DNA from: Vagococcus penaei
Lineage (GTDB): Bacteria; Bacillota; Bacilli; Lactobacillales; Vagococcaceae
Assembly: GCF_001998885.1 (NCBI RefSeq)
Contig: NZ_CP019609.1
Location: 2,096,001-2,160,000 of the forward strand
DNA: 64,000 nucleotides
Reading direction: 5' to 3'
The notes under the pieces were generated by a model that searched no databases, was not told the DNA's origin, and saw nothing but the letters and a program-made list of their open reading frames with translations. Both the position numbers and the translations under genes were made by a program. Each line of letters opens with the position of its first letter. Within the stretch, counting starts at the first letter, position 1. Positions 10,441-19,382 of the stretch are shown here, piece after piece.

Positions 10441-11128
10441 TTTGTCGACGCTCCATTTCTAATACGATAAACTTCAATGACCGATCAAGATGTTCATGGG
10501 TAATGGATGTAATTTGTTCAAGATTGTTAGTCTTCATACCATGATAGATTAGCCAGTGCTCCTGAAGTGCTCGTTCTCTACGTTCAGTTGAACGAATAGC
10601 GATGTCTCTGAAATAAACAAGATAGGCTTGTAAATCTAGTACAATTTCTCGTAGTCGTGGCATTTGACTTTTTTCATAGATAAACGCATTAAAATCAGCA
10701 AAATTTTTCAGAACATCATCAATTTTATCTTCTTGACTAAGTTGTTCGCCCCGTTTAATTAATACTTTTAAGTCATTGAAATCACTTTCCGTCATATGTG
10801 TCATCGCTTTCACAGCAGCCAAAGTATCCAAGGATTTACGGATATCATAGATTTCATAAGCGTCCTTAATACGAATACCTTTGACAACTATGCCGACTTT
10901 TGGTACATGAACCACTAAATTTTCATTGACCAATTGTTTCATTGCAAGACGAATGGGGGTTCGACTGATATTTAGTTCTTCGGCAAAGACTTTTTCATTA
11001 ATTCGAGTACCCGCAGGAATGTCCCCTAAGATGATTGTTTTACGAAAGGCTTCATACATCAGAACATTTAAAGTTTTATTCTGTGATAAATCTAAATGCT
11101 TTCTTACAGCCTCAACAGTTTTACTCAT
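10433..11128 (-). CDS. citO: GntR-family regulator of citrate fermentation (CitO-like)
   Basis: A 231-residue GntR/FadR-type regulator. The N-terminal winged helix has the recognition segment ISRTPIRLAMKQLVNE (about residues 54-69). The C-terminal part is an all-helical FCD effector-binding domain. In Enterococcus faecalis the orthologous CitO is an activator that responds to citrate; position and family here match. AGAGGTGACGTA precedes the ATG. Citrate binding and target operators cannot be shown from this sequence. Confidence 0.9.
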   Translation of the reverse strand: MSKTVEAVRKHLDLSQNKTLNVLMYEAFRKTIILGDIPAGTRINEKVFAEELNISRTPIRLAMKQLVNENLVVHVPKVGIVVKGIRIKDAYEIYDIRKSLDTLAAVKAMTHMTESDFNDLKVLIKRGEQLSQEDKIDDVLKNFADFNAFIYEKSQMPRLREIVLDLQAYLVYFRDIAIRSTERRERALQEHWLIYHGMKTNNLEQITSITHEHLDRSLKFIVLEMERRQID

Positions 11129-11223
11129 TACGTCACCTCTATTCTTTTTTATGCATTGAAAGTATATCCTAGACTATAAATTTTTTCAATCTTTAAAAAA
11201 AATTGTTTAAAAAACTTAAATAA

Positions 11224-11262
11224 AAAGGAGCCATCGTCGTAAAAACGACCCGACTCCTTTGA
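11224..11262 (-). terminator. Hairpin between citH and citO
   Basis: Outer arms AAAGGAG / CTCCTTT and inner arms TCGTCGT / ACGAC with an A-rich loop, followed on the minus strand by a short T-run. It probably trims or partly terminates the citH transcript before citO, giving different levels of the two products. Confidence 0.6.
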
Positions 11263-11276
11263 TAATAGATTTTGTT

Positions 11277-12623
11277 TTATTGTGGAATGTATAAAGGCAT
11301 ATGCCCTAAAAGAACAATTGTCACAACGAAAATTAAGAAAATTCCTAGAGCGTATTTAGCAGATTCTCTTTGCCATTGCCCCATATCTAATTTAGTTAGA
11401 CGTAATAATAAGTAAATGAAAGCAACTAATGGGCTTAATAAATGGAATGCTTGTCCCATTAATGATGCTAGAGCCATCTGCATATTAGTGAAACCATATG
11501 AACGACCAGCTTCGGCTAAAACAGGTAGTACACCAAAGTAGAAACCATCATTTGAAATAAAGAAGGTACCAGGTGCAGAAATTAAAGCGATAACTAAGCC
11601 CCAGAATCCTGCTAATTGTTTAGGAATGATATGTGTAAAGCTGTTAGCTAATGCTTCTGCCATTCCAGAACCTTGGAATAATCCCATGAAGACACCAGCA
11701 GCGAACACTAAGATAACTACTTGAACAGCGTCTCCACCGTTAGCACCAATACGTGATGATTGGTCTTTAAGAACAGGGTAGTTAACCATTAATGCGATAC
11801 AAGTTCCCACTAAGAATAATAATAATGGCGGTAAAGCGATTGCATCAACAAATGAACTTGCTACTAACCAAGCAATTAAACCGATAGTTAAAATTGCGTT
11901 GAAAACAAAGTTTTGTGGACGACGAATTTTTAATGTTTCAGGGTCTGTTACCGTTGTCATTTCTTGAATCTCAAGATCTGATAATTCTGTAACACCTAAA
12001 CGTTGACGTTCTTGTTTACCCATACGACGTGCAACAAAGAAAATAACATATAGAACTGATAAAATCATACCCGGAGCTAAATAAGTTAAGATATCCGCAT
12101 CAACTTCTAAAACAGCCATAGCACGAGCAGTTGGTCCACCCCAAGGCAATAAGTTCATAATCGTGTTTTGTAAAATAACTAAAACAGCAAGGTTCATCAA
12201 TTTCATATCTAATTTTTTATAAATTGGAATAAATGCCGAACAGCAAATCAATGTTGTTGTGGTACCGTCTCCATTTAGTGAGACTGTAGCAGCAACAACT
12301 GCTGTTGCCATTAAAACTTTCATTGGATCGCCTTTTGCGAAATAAATCATTTTTTTTGTAACTGGATCAAATAATCCTGCATCTAACATAATAGAAAAGT
12401 ATAAAATAGCAAATAGTAACATGATTCCTGTGTTAGATGTTGTTTTAATTCCTTCAATAACAAAATCCCCAATATTTCCCTTTGCAGATACTCCGGCAAG
12501 CATTGCAATTAGTGTAAACACTATAGGCACGATTACCAATGAAGTAAACGGTGACATTTTTTTCTTCATGATGACGAACATGAAGAAGATAATCATTCCG
12601 TAAGATAAAATGGTTAATAACAT
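11277..12623 (-). CDS. citH: Citrate-metal transporter, CitMHS family
   Basis: A 448-residue polytopic membrane protein with about 11-12 hydrophobic helices. The motifs VSLNGDGTTTTLI (about residues 114-126) and LLPWGGPTARA (about 168-178) are typical of CitMHS citrate carriers, which import citrate with a divalent metal ion. Its location next to citO and divergent from the oad/cit operon matches citH of Enterococcus faecalis. AGAGGA lies upstream of the ATG. A cre-like site in its 5' region suggests CcpA repression. Confidence 0.93.
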   Translation of the reverse strand: MLLTILSYGMIIFFMFVIMKKKMSPFTSLVIVPIVFTLIAMLAGVSAKGNIGDFVIEGIKTTSNTGIMLLFAILYFSIMLDAGLFDPVTKKMIYFAKGDPMKVLMATAVVAATVSLNGDGTTTTLICCSAFIPIYKKLDMKLMNLAVLVILQNTIMNLLPWGGPTARAMAVLEVDADILTYLAPGMILSVLYVIFFVARRMGKQERQRLGVTELSDLEIQEMTTVTDPETLKIRRPQNFVFNAILTIGLIAWLVASSFVDAIALPPLLLFLVGTCIALMVNYPVLKDQSSRIGANGGDAVQVVILVFAAGVFMGLFQGSGMAEALANSFTHIIPKQLAGFWGLVIALISAPGTFFISNDGFYFGVLPVLAEAGRSYGFTNMQMALASLMGQAFHLLSPLVAFIYLLLRLTKLDMGQWQRESAKYALGIFLIFVVTIVLLGHMPLYIPQ

Positions 12624-12654
12624 TTTTCTCTTCCTCTCTTTTTTTGTTTTTTAT

Positions 12655-12669
12655 TTGTAAGCGGTACCA
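12655..12669 (-). promoter_or_regulatory. Catabolite response element (cre) upstream of citH
   Basis: TTGTAAGCGGTACCA matches the consensus WTGNAANCGNWNNCW at every constrained position. It lies 32-46 bp before the citH start codon, where bound CcpA would block citH transcription. ccpA itself is in this window at 46567. Confidence 0.7.
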
Positions 12670-13020
12670 GCATGTAGCTATAAAAAAATGTTAATTGCGG
12701 CTAACACTTGTTAATTTTTTTACAATATTGGTTTTGCTTGACTATAGAATAATCAATTATTTCCATTTAGGATAGCTCAAGTTCACTAAAAAAACACAAA
12801 AAAAACAATTTTAACTATTTTGTCTTAGTAAAGTATTAAATAAATATTAACAAAACCTTAATTCGCTAGAAACGTTGATTTATAAGGCTTTGTGTTGATT
12901 TTTATAAAAAAAAAGATGAATAGGAACAGCAAAAGAACAATAATTTCACAATAAAAACTACAGAAAACTTTTAAATTTAATATAATATGTGTAAGAAGCA
13001 AAAAAGAAAGGAGTAAGAGT
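12670..13020. promoter_or_regulatory. Divergent control region between citH and oadH
   Basis: A 397-bp AT-rich gap (12624-13020) separates the two citrate transcription units. On the plus strand TATAAT is at 12981-12986 with no good -35 box, as expected for an activator-dependent promoter. No clear -35/-10 pair was found for citH either. CitO operators are expected here, but I could not identify them by eye. An imperfect cre-like sequence near 12868 has two mismatches. Confidence 0.5.
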
Positions 13021-13362
13021 ATGGGGCTATTTACGAGATTGTTTAAAAAAGAATCGAAAGCGTTACCTATTGAACCATCTAATCGTTCTATAGACACAAA
13101 TTCAGAAGATAGAACACTCCGCGATGAATGGAAAGCGGTTCCGGCTTATATTGAAGCAAACGCGGAAGATTATCAATTAGTTAGTTTGATAGCAACCGCG
13201 ATAGCTACGGGGGACCAACCGAATAGTCAGTTTGTCGTGAAAAAGATTTTGCAACGTAATCCAGAAGCTAAGTTAGTGTCTCTGATTTCTGCAAGTATTG
13301 CAGAGGCTTCTAATACAAGTAGTCATTCATTAGTAGTTAAAAAAATTTATAAAAAAAATTAG
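13021..13362 (+). CDS. oadH: Oxaloacetate decarboxylase small subunit, OadH-like
   Basis: A 113-residue soluble protein, first gene of the oad/cit operon and in the position of oadH in Enterococcus faecalis, where OadH is a component of the oxaloacetate decarboxylase complex. The N-terminus (1-40) is charged and variable. The C-terminal half consists of two copies of one motif, residues 53-80 and 85-113, each starting LVSLI and containing VVKKI. This resembles small subunits of other sodium-pump decarboxylases. GAAAGGAG precedes the ATG. The assignment rests on position and partial resemblance. Confidence 0.75.
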   Translation: MGLFTRLFKKESKALPIEPSNRSIDTNSEDRTLRDEWKAVPAYIEANAEDYQLVSLIATAIATGDQPNSQFVVKKILQRNPEAKLVSLISASIAEASNTSSHSLVVKKIYKKN

Positions 13363-13374
13363 GGGGAAACAAAG

Positions 13375-13770
13375 ATGTTAAGAAAATTTAAGATTTCAAT
13401 TGATGGTAAAGAGTATTTAGTAGAAATGGAAGAAATTGGTGGCGTTCCGCAAGCCGCTGCACCAGTAGCGCCAGTTGCACCTGTTGCTGCACCAGTTCAA
13501 GAAGCACCAAAAGCTGAGTCAGCACCATCTGCACCAGCACCAGTAGCACCAGCAGGAGCAGATGCTATGCCATCTCCTATGCCTGGAACAATTTTAAAAG
13601 TATTAGTTAATGTTGGAGACGTTGTTACAGAGAATCAGACATTATTGATTTTAGAAGCTATGAAAATGGAAAATGAAATTGTCGCAAGCAAAGGTGGAAC
13701 TGTGACAGGTATTCATGTCACACAAGGTCAAATGGTTAACCCTGGTGAGCCATTGATTACTGTTGAATAA
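13375..13770 (+). CDS. oadD: Biotin carrier subunit of oxaloacetate decarboxylase
   Basis: A 131-residue biotin acceptor. The N-terminus (1-25) is a short beta-rich piece, followed by an Ala/Pro/Val-rich flexible linker (about 27-62) and a biotinyl domain (65-131) with the biotinylated Lys97 in LEAMKMENE. It shuttles carboxybiotin from OadA to OadB. Biotin protein ligase must be encoded elsewhere. GGGGGAAACAAAG precedes the ATG, 12 bp after oadH. Confidence 0.96.
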   Translation: MLRKFKISIDGKEYLVEMEEIGGVPQAAAPVAPVAPVAAPVQEAPKAESAPSAPAPVAPAGADAMPSPMPGTILKVLVNVGDVVTENQTLLILEAMKMENEIVASKGGTVTGIHVTQGQMVNPGEPLITVE

Positions 13771-13827
13771 GTTAATGAGTTGTAAGTATTACTTATAAGT
13801 GTCGCATAATTAAAAAAAGAGGAAGTG

Positions 13828-14949
13828 ATGTTTTTGGAAACACTTATTGAAGGGTTTGTAGGCATGGGGCAAGAACCCGGCCGTATCGTTATGATGATTA
13901 TTGGTGGTATTCTAATGTATTTAGGAATTAAAAAGGAATACGAGCCAACGTTACTTGTTCCTATGGGTCTTGGAACAATTTTAGTAAACTTTCCTAATTC
14001 AGGAGTGTTAAGTGCAGCTGGAGAGCCTGGACCATTCCAAGTATTGTTTGACATGGGGATTTCAACAGAGTTATTCCCATTACTATTATTTATTGGTATT
14101 GGTGCAATGATTGATTTTGGACCATTATTACAAAATCCATTTTTATTATTATTTGGTGCAGCCGCACAATTCGGTATTTTCTTTACAATCATTATTGCTG
14201 TTTTATTAGGTTTTGATTTAAATGATGCGGCGTCTATTGGAATTATCGGTGCCGCTGATGGACCAACGTCTATCTTCGTGGCAAATACGCTTCATTCGAA
14301 ATATTTAGGAGCGATTATGGTTGCTGCCTATTCTTATATGGCATTAGTACCAATTATTCAACCGGTTGCGATTAAAGCTGTCACAACTAAAAAAGAACGT
14401 AGTATCCGAATGAATTACCGTGCCGGAGAAGTGTCACAAACTGCTAAGATTTTATTCCCAGTTGTTATTTCAATCGTTGCTGGATTAATTGCTCCAGTAT
14501 CGTTACCTTTAGTTGGGTTTTTAATGTTTGGTAACTTGTTAAGAGAATGTGGTGTATTAGATCGTCTATCTATTACTGCTCAAAATGAGTTAGTTAATTT
14601 GATTAGTATTTTATTAGGTTTATCTATTTCTGTTAAAATGCAGTATGAAGAATTTTTACAAGTTGATACGTTAATTGTTATTGGATTAGGTTTAGTTGCC
14701 TTTATCATGGATTCTATTGGTGGCGTACTATTTGCGAAGTTGTTAAATATCTTTAGAAAAGAAAAAATTAATCCAATGATTGGTGCAGCAGGTATTTCGG
14801 CTTTCCCAATGTCAAGTCGTGTTATTCAAAAAATGGCAACTGATGAAGATCCTCAAAACTTTATTTTAATGCATGCTGCTGGGGCTAACGTGTCTGGTCA
14901 AATTGCATCTGTTATTGCGGGTGGATTATTACTTGCATTACTTGCTTAA
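13828..14949 (+). CDS. oadB: Oxaloacetate decarboxylase beta subunit, sodium pump
   Basis: A 373-residue integral membrane protein that decarboxylates carboxybiotin and couples this to sodium export. Signatures include GIKKEYEPTLLVPMGLG near the N-terminus, the conserved IGAADGPTSIFVANTL and GAAGISAFPMSSRV near the C-terminus. The ATG at 13828 follows AGAGGA at short spacing; a TTG two codons later would have better spacing, so the start is uncertain by two residues. Confidence 0.96.
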   Translation: MFLETLIEGFVGMGQEPGRIVMMIIGGILMYLGIKKEYEPTLLVPMGLGTILVNFPNSGVLSAAGEPGPFQVLFDMGISTELFPLLLFIGIGAMIDFGPLLQNPFLLLFGAAAQFGIFFTIIIAVLLGFDLNDAASIGIIGAADGPTSIFVANTLHSKYLGAIMVAAYSYMALVPIIQPVAIKAVTTKKERSIRMNYRAGEVSQTAKILFPVVISIVAGLIAPVSLPLVGFLMFGNLLRECGVLDRLSITAQNELVNLISILLGLSISVKMQYEEFLQVDTLIVIGLGLVAFIMDSIGGVLFAKLLNIFRKEKINPMIGAAGISAFPMSSRVIQKMATDEDPQNFILMHAAGANVSGQIASVIAGGLLLALLA

Positions 14950-14975
14950 TAAATGAATAGGAAAGGAGCACTATT

Positions 14976-15104
14976 ATGTCAGCAGATTTAGCAAAATCAA
15001 TCGAATTATTAGTATTAGGTTGGGGTGGAGTATTTGCAGTTATCTTAATTATCTACCTTGTATCAATGGTATTATGTAAGTTATTTCCAGTTAAAAAGAA
15101 ATAA
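14976..15104 (+). CDS. Small single-helix membrane protein, OadG/gamma-like
   Basis: A 42-residue protein between oadB and citC: a short N-terminus (MSADLAKSIELL), one membrane helix of about 22 residues, and a basic tail ending PVKKK. AGGAG stands seven bases before the ATG, and it is co-oriented and tightly spaced in the operon. Gamma subunits of sodium-pump decarboxylases are small single-helix proteins that assemble the complex. This one is shorter and lacks the usual soluble tail. The role is inferred from topology and position. Confidence 0.75.
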   Translation: MSADLAKSIELLVLGWGGVFAVILIIYLVSMVLCKLFPVKKK

Positions 15105-15120
15105 GTAAAAGAGGCAAATC

Positions 15121-16122
15121 ATGTATTCAATAAAGAGGCTTTGGTTAACTCGTGATTCATATGCCCATAAAAAATGGGCAGAATTAATGGAAGAAGCAGG
15201 TTTGACTGTCAATGAAGAAATTGATTATACTGTCGGTATCTATAGTGGGGATAAATTAGTTGCGACAGGATCATTTTTCAAAAATATTATCAAGTGTTTA
15301 GTCGTAAGGGAAGAGTTTCAGTCAGAAAATTTACTATTAAAAGTAATACAGCATCTGACAGAGCGACTACATGAAGAAAATCAATTGCATTATTTTGTAT
15401 ATACAAAGCCGAGTAATTTTAATATATTCAAGTCACTGGGATTTCGTGAGATTATTTTTACTGATGATACTCTATTTATGGAACAAGGTTCACCTGATTT
15501 TCAAGACTATTTGGAAATGCTACGAATCCATAAAAAGCCTGGTTTAGCTAGTAGTATTGTGATGAACGCTAACCCTTTTACTAAAGGACATCAGTATTTA
15601 GTAGAGAAAGCCGCAAGTGAATCGCAACAAGTCTATGTGTTTGTCTTAACTGAAGATCGGTCAGAGTTTTCGAACACTGACCGATTTGAAATGGTGAAGC
15701 AAGGTGTGGAACATTTATCCAATGTCACTGTTTTACCAACGAATGATTACTTAATTTCGTCAGCAACGTTTCCTTCTTATTTTTTAAAAGATGCTGCCTA
15801 TGAAACGGTTGCTCAAGTTCAGGCAACTTTGGATGCGACATTATTTAAAGAAAAAATTGCTCCAGTTTTAGAGATTACCCAACGATTTGTAGGTGAAGAA
15901 CCTTTTTCAAAAGTGACAGAGATTTATAATCAGTCCTTAAAAAAAGTATTCGCAGAAGAAATCCAGTTAGTTGTAGTCCCGAGAATTGCTAGCGATGGTC
16001 AATTAATTAGTGCCACAAAAGTTAGGAACGCATTGAAAAATCAGGATATCGCAACGTTAGAGTCATTTTTACCACCAACGACTTATAAATATTTACAAGA
16101 ACACAATAAATTATCGAGGTGA
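15121..16122 (+). CDS. citC: [Citrate (pro-3S)-lyase] ligase CitC
   Basis: Acetylates the prosthetic group of citrate lyase with acetate and ATP, switching the enzyme on. The 333 residues comprise an N-terminal GNAT-like domain (about 1-130) and a C-terminal nucleotidyltransferase domain with the MNANPFTKGHQYLVEKA signature and ISATKVRNAL. GAGG precedes the ATG by six bases. It is the first of the lyase genes proper. Confidence 0.96.
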   Translation: MYSIKRLWLTRDSYAHKKWAELMEEAGLTVNEEIDYTVGIYSGDKLVATGSFFKNIIKCLVVREEFQSENLLLKVIQHLTERLHEENQLHYFVYTKPSNFNIFKSLGFREIIFTDDTLFMEQGSPDFQDYLEMLRIHKKPGLASSIVMNANPFTKGHQYLVEKAASESQQVYVFVLTEDRSEFSNTDRFEMVKQGVEHLSNVTVLPTNDYLISSATFPSYFLKDAAYETVAQVQATLDATLFKEKIAPVLEITQRFVGEEPFSKVTEIYNQSLKKVFAEEIQLVVVPRIASDGQLISATKVRNALKNQDIATLESFLPPTTYKYLQEHNKLSR

Positions 16123-16128
16123 AGCAAC

Positions 16129-16437
16129 ATGGAAATTATAAAAAATGCTGTTGCTGGTACTGTGGAATCTAGTGACATCATGATCACAGTTGAACCAAAT
16201 ACAGTGAACGAAGTTAATATCTCTTTAGATAGTAGTGTTGAAAAACAATTTGGTAAACAAATCCGTCAAGTTATTACGGATACATTAGAAAAATTGGGTG
16301 TGACATCTATAAAAGTAATTGCTGTTGATAAAGGAGCATTAGATTGTACAATTCAAGCACGAACAATTACTGCTGTCTATCGTGCTACAAATGCAGATAA
16401 ATTTGACTGGAAGGAGATCAACTCATGGAACGCTTAA
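16129..16437 (+). CDS. citD: Citrate lyase acyl carrier protein (gamma subunit)
   Basis: A 102-residue acyl carrier. The prosthetic group attachment serine is Ser14 in AGTVESSD. It carries the acetyl/citryl thioester between CitE and CitF. GAGGTGAAGCAAC precedes the ATG. The gene starts 6 bp after citC and overlaps citE by 13 bp. Confidence 0.96.
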   Translation: MEIIKNAVAGTVESSDIMITVEPNTVNEVNISLDSSVEKQFGKQIRQVITDTLEKLGVTSIKVIAVDKGALDCTIQARTITAVYRATNADKFDWKEINSWNA

Positions 16438-17312
16438 GAAGAACAATGATGTTTGTACCTGGTTCAAATGCAGCGATGTTAAGAGATGCACCTTTATATG
16501 GCGCTGATTCAATTATGTTTGACCTAGAAGATGCTGTGTCGTTAAAAGAAAAAGATTCAGCCCGTACACTAGTACATTTTGCACTTAAAACTTTTGATTA
16601 TAGTAGTGTTGAAACTGTTGTGCGTATTAATGGATTAGATACAGTTGGAGCTGAAGATATTGAAGCAGTTGTCCTAGCTGGAGTTGATGTCATCCGCTTA
16701 CCTAAAACAGAAACAGCTCAAGATATTATTGATGTAGATGCTGTGATTACAGCAGTTGAAAAAGCTAATAATATTCCAGTTGGTACGACACACATGATGG
16801 CAGCGATTGAATCAGCTGAGGGTGTTCTAAATGCTCCAGCAATTGCCAAAGCATCTGACCGTTTAATTGGTATCGCTTTAGGAGCAGAAGACTATGTGAC
16901 AAATATGAAAACTAAACGTTATCCTGATGGTCAAGAATTATTCTTTGCGCGCAGTATGATTTTACACGCAGCTCGTATTGCTGGTATTGCTGCTATTGAT
17001 ACTGTTTATTCAGATGTCGATAATGTTGAAGGTTTCAAAGCAGAAGTTAGCCGAATTAAGCAATTAGGCTTTGATGGTAAATCAGTGATTAATCCTCGTC
17101 AAATTCCTTTAGTAAATGAGATTTATGCACCAACGGAAAAAGAAATCCAACAGGCTAAAGAAGTCATTTGGGGTATTCGTGAAGCTGAAGCTAAAGGATC
17201 TGGTGTTATTTCGGTTAATGGAAAAATGGTTGATAAACCAATCGTTGAACGTGCAGAGCGAGTGATTGCCTTAGCTAAAGCTGCTAAATTAATTACTGAG
17301 GAGGAAATTTAG
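16425..17312 (+). CDS. citE: Citrate lyase beta subunit (citryl-ACP lyase)
   Basis: A 295-residue TIM-barrel enzyme of the HpcH/HpaI-CitE family that cleaves citryl-ACP to acetyl-ACP and oxaloacetate. Signatures are [12 protein letters not shown] near the N-terminus, MFDLEDAV with the metal-linked acidic residues, [11 protein letters not shown] and [13 protein letters not shown] lies upstream of the ATG, inside the end of citD. Confidence 0.97.
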   Translation: MERLRRTMMFVPGSNAAMLRDAPLYGADSIMFDLEDAVSLKEKDSARTLVHFALKTFDYSSVETVVRINGLDTVGAEDIEAVVLAGVDVIRLPKTETAQDIIDVDAVITAVEKANNIPVGTTHMMAAIESAEGVLNAPAIAKASDRLIGIALGAEDYVTNMKTKRYPDGQELFFARSMILHAARIAGIAAIDTVYSDVDNVEGFKAEVSRIKQLGFDGKSVINPRQIPLVNEIYAPTEKEIQQAKEVIWGIREAEAKGSGVISVNGKMVDKPIVERAERVIALAKAAKLITEEEI

Positions 17313-17314
17313 TC

Positions 17315-18847
17315 ATGGTCTTGAATAAAGTAGGAAAAGAAATCCCTCAAGAATATGCTGATCAATATGGTGTTTTTGAAGGTGAATTAGCAAACATTAA
17401 ACCTTACCAAGAAGCTAGTCGCAGTATTAAACCAGTTCGTCCTAATGACTCTAAACTTTTAGGTAGCATACGTGAAGCCATTGAAAAAACGGGATTAAAA
17501 GATGGCATGACAATTTCATTCCATCACCATTTCCGTGAAGGCGACTATGTAATGAACATGGTTCTAGAGGAAATTGCTAAAATGGGTATTAAAAATTTAT
17601 CAATCGCACCAAGTTCAATTGCTAATGTACATGAGCCGTTGATTGAGCATATTAAAAATGGTGTTGTCACAAATATTACGTCAAGTGGATTACGTGACAA
17701 AGTGGGTGCAGCAATTTCTCAAGGAATTATGGAAAATCCTGTTGTGATTCGTTCACACGGTGGCCGTGCGAGAGCTGTAGCCGCTGGTGACATTCATATT
17801 GATGTTGCTTTCTTAGGTGCACCAAGTTCTGATAGTTATGGTAATTCAAATGGAACGGTTGGAAAAACCACCTGTGGGTCATTAGGTTATGCAATGATTG
17901 ACGCGAAATATGCAGATCAAGTAGTCATTATTACGGACACTTTAGTACCGTTCCCAAATACGCCAATCAGTATCCCACAAACGGATGTGGATTATGTTGT
18001 TGAAGTCGAAGCTATTGGAGATCCAAAAGGAATTGCTAAAGGTGCTACTCGTTTTACAAAGAATCCAAAAGAATTGTTAATTGCGGAATATGCTTCAAAA
18101 GTGATTGTTAATTCACCATATTATAAAGAAGGCTTTTCTTTCCAAACAGGAACAGGTGGAGCATCATTAGCAGTTTCTCGTTTCTTACGTGAAGCAATGA
18201 TTAAAGATGGTATTACTGCTAGTTTTGCTTTAGGTGGTATTACAAATGCAATGGTTGAGTTGTTAGAAGAAGGCTTAGTTGAAAAAATTATTGATGTGCA
18301 AGATTTTGATCATCCGTCAGCAATTTCTTTAGGAAAAAATGCTAATCATTATGAAATTGATGCTAATATGTATGCTTCACCGTTAAGTAAAGGCGCTGTT
18401 ATTAATCAGTTAGATACAGCGATTTTATCTGCATTAGAAATTGACACAAATTATAATGTTAATGTTATGACCGGTTCTGACGGTATTATCCGTGGGGCGT
18501 CTGGTGGGCATTCAGATACAAGTATGGCATGTAAAATGAGTTTAGTTATTTCACCGCTAATCCGTGGACGTATTCCAACAATTGTGGATACAGTGAATAC
18601 TGTTGTCACACCTGGGACAAGTATTGATGTGATTGTAACAGAAGTTGGGATTGCTATTAATCCAAATCGACCTGATTTAGTTGAACACTTTAAACAGTTA
18701 GATGTGCCACAATATACCATTGAGGAATTAAAAGAGAAAGCTTACAGCATTGTCGGAACGCCTGAAGCAATTCAATATGGCGATAAAGTTGTTGCTTTAA
18801 TTGAATACCGCGATGGAACATTAATTGATGTGGTAAAAAATGTCTAA
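17315..18847 (+). CDS. citF: Citrate lyase alpha subunit (citrate:acetyl-ACP transferase)
   Basis: A 510-residue transferase that exchanges acetyl for citryl on the acyl carrier CitD. Recognisable segments are SFHHHFREGDYVMNMV, IRSHGGRARAV, GTGGASLAVSRFL and TGSDGIIRGASGGHSDT. GAGG precedes the ATG. The length fits the family. It overlaps citX by 8 bp. Confidence 0.97.
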   Translation: MVLNKVGKEIPQEYADQYGVFEGELANIKPYQEASRSIKPVRPNDSKLLGSIREAIEKTGLKDGMTISFHHHFREGDYVMNMVLEEIAKMGIKNLSIAPSSIANVHEPLIEHIKNGVVTNITSSGLRDKVGAAISQGIMENPVVIRSHGGRARAVAAGDIHIDVAFLGAPSSDSYGNSNGTVGKTTCGSLGYAMIDAKYADQVVIITDTLVPFPNTPISIPQTDVDYVVEVEAIGDPKGIAKGATRFTKNPKELLIAEYASKVIVNSPYYKEGFSFQTGTGGASLAVSRFLREAMIKDGITASFALGGITNAMVELLEEGLVEKIIDVQDFDHPSAISLGKNANHYEIDANMYASPLSKGAVINQLDTAILSALEIDTNYNVNVMTGSDGIIRGASGGHSDTSMACKMSLVISPLIRGRIPTIVDTVNTVVTPGTSIDVIVTEVGIAINPNRPDLVEHFKQLDVPQYTIEELKEKAYSIVGTPEAIQYGDKVVALIEYRDGTLIDVVKNV

Positions 18848-19382
18848 TACTCTATTTGACGGACCAGAAATCACTTTGAGTGATGTACTGGATGCTCGTG
18901 AAGCACGTGTCGCTAAGCAATATGAGATATTGGAAGCTAATCCAACAAGTGCTTTGTTATCAGCAACGATGACTATTCCAGGAGCGATTAAAACATCTGT
19001 AGGGCTGGAAAAAGTATTTAAAACTGTGATGACTGAGATAGCACAGACAGTAACTAATGTACCGACGCTTTCTCACCTATATGTCAATCAACCAGCAGGG
19101 TATGAGTTTTATCTCTTGGTACCAATCACTCCCAAAGAATTAAAAGAAAAAATGATTCAGATTGAGGAGACACATGCTTTTGGCCGTTTAGTCGATTTGG
19201 ATGTTGTCTGGCTTGAGTTGAGTGAGTTAAAAAGTCTTAGTCGGGAGCAGCTAGGCTATCCAAGACGTCGTTGTTTTATCTGTTCAGATGAGGCAAAAGC
19301 ATGCGGTCGTTCACGAAAACATTCCGTTGAAGAGATGCAGAGAAAAATCAGTGAAATAGTCGAAGAGGAAGGGTGCAAGTAA
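18840..19382 (+). CDS. citX: Apo-citrate lyase phosphoribosyl-dephospho-CoA transferase CitX
   Basis: A 180-residue enzyme that transfers the CitG product onto Ser14 of CitD. The C-terminal motif YPRRRCFICSDEAKACGRSR, with clustered cysteines, is the family hallmark. The start lies inside the end of citF, and the ribosome site is weak, so translation is probably coupled. CitG is a separate protein here, not a CitXG fusion. Confidence 0.95.
   Translation: MSNTLFDGPEITLSDVLDAREARVAKQYEILEANPTSALLSATMTIPGAIKTSVGLEKVFKTVMTEIAQTVTNVPTLSHLYVNQPAGYEFYLLVPITPKELKEKMIQIEETHAFGRLVDLDVVWLELSELKSLSREQLGYPRRRCFICSDEAKACGRSRKHSVEEMQRKISEIVEEEGCK

Noticed and set aside
12862-12880. Second cre near the oadH promoter
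   Set aside because: Two mismatches at fixed positions; too weak to list as a site.
12858-13097. Minus-strand frame in the citH-oadH gap
   Set aside because: A hydrophobic AT-rich frame overlapping the start of oadH, with no ribosome site.
13441-13570. Repetitive GCACCAGTAGC-like DNA as a possible short repeat array
   Set aside because: It encodes the Ala/Pro/Val-rich linker of the biotin carrier OadD. It is a protein feature, not a CRISPR or mobile repeat.
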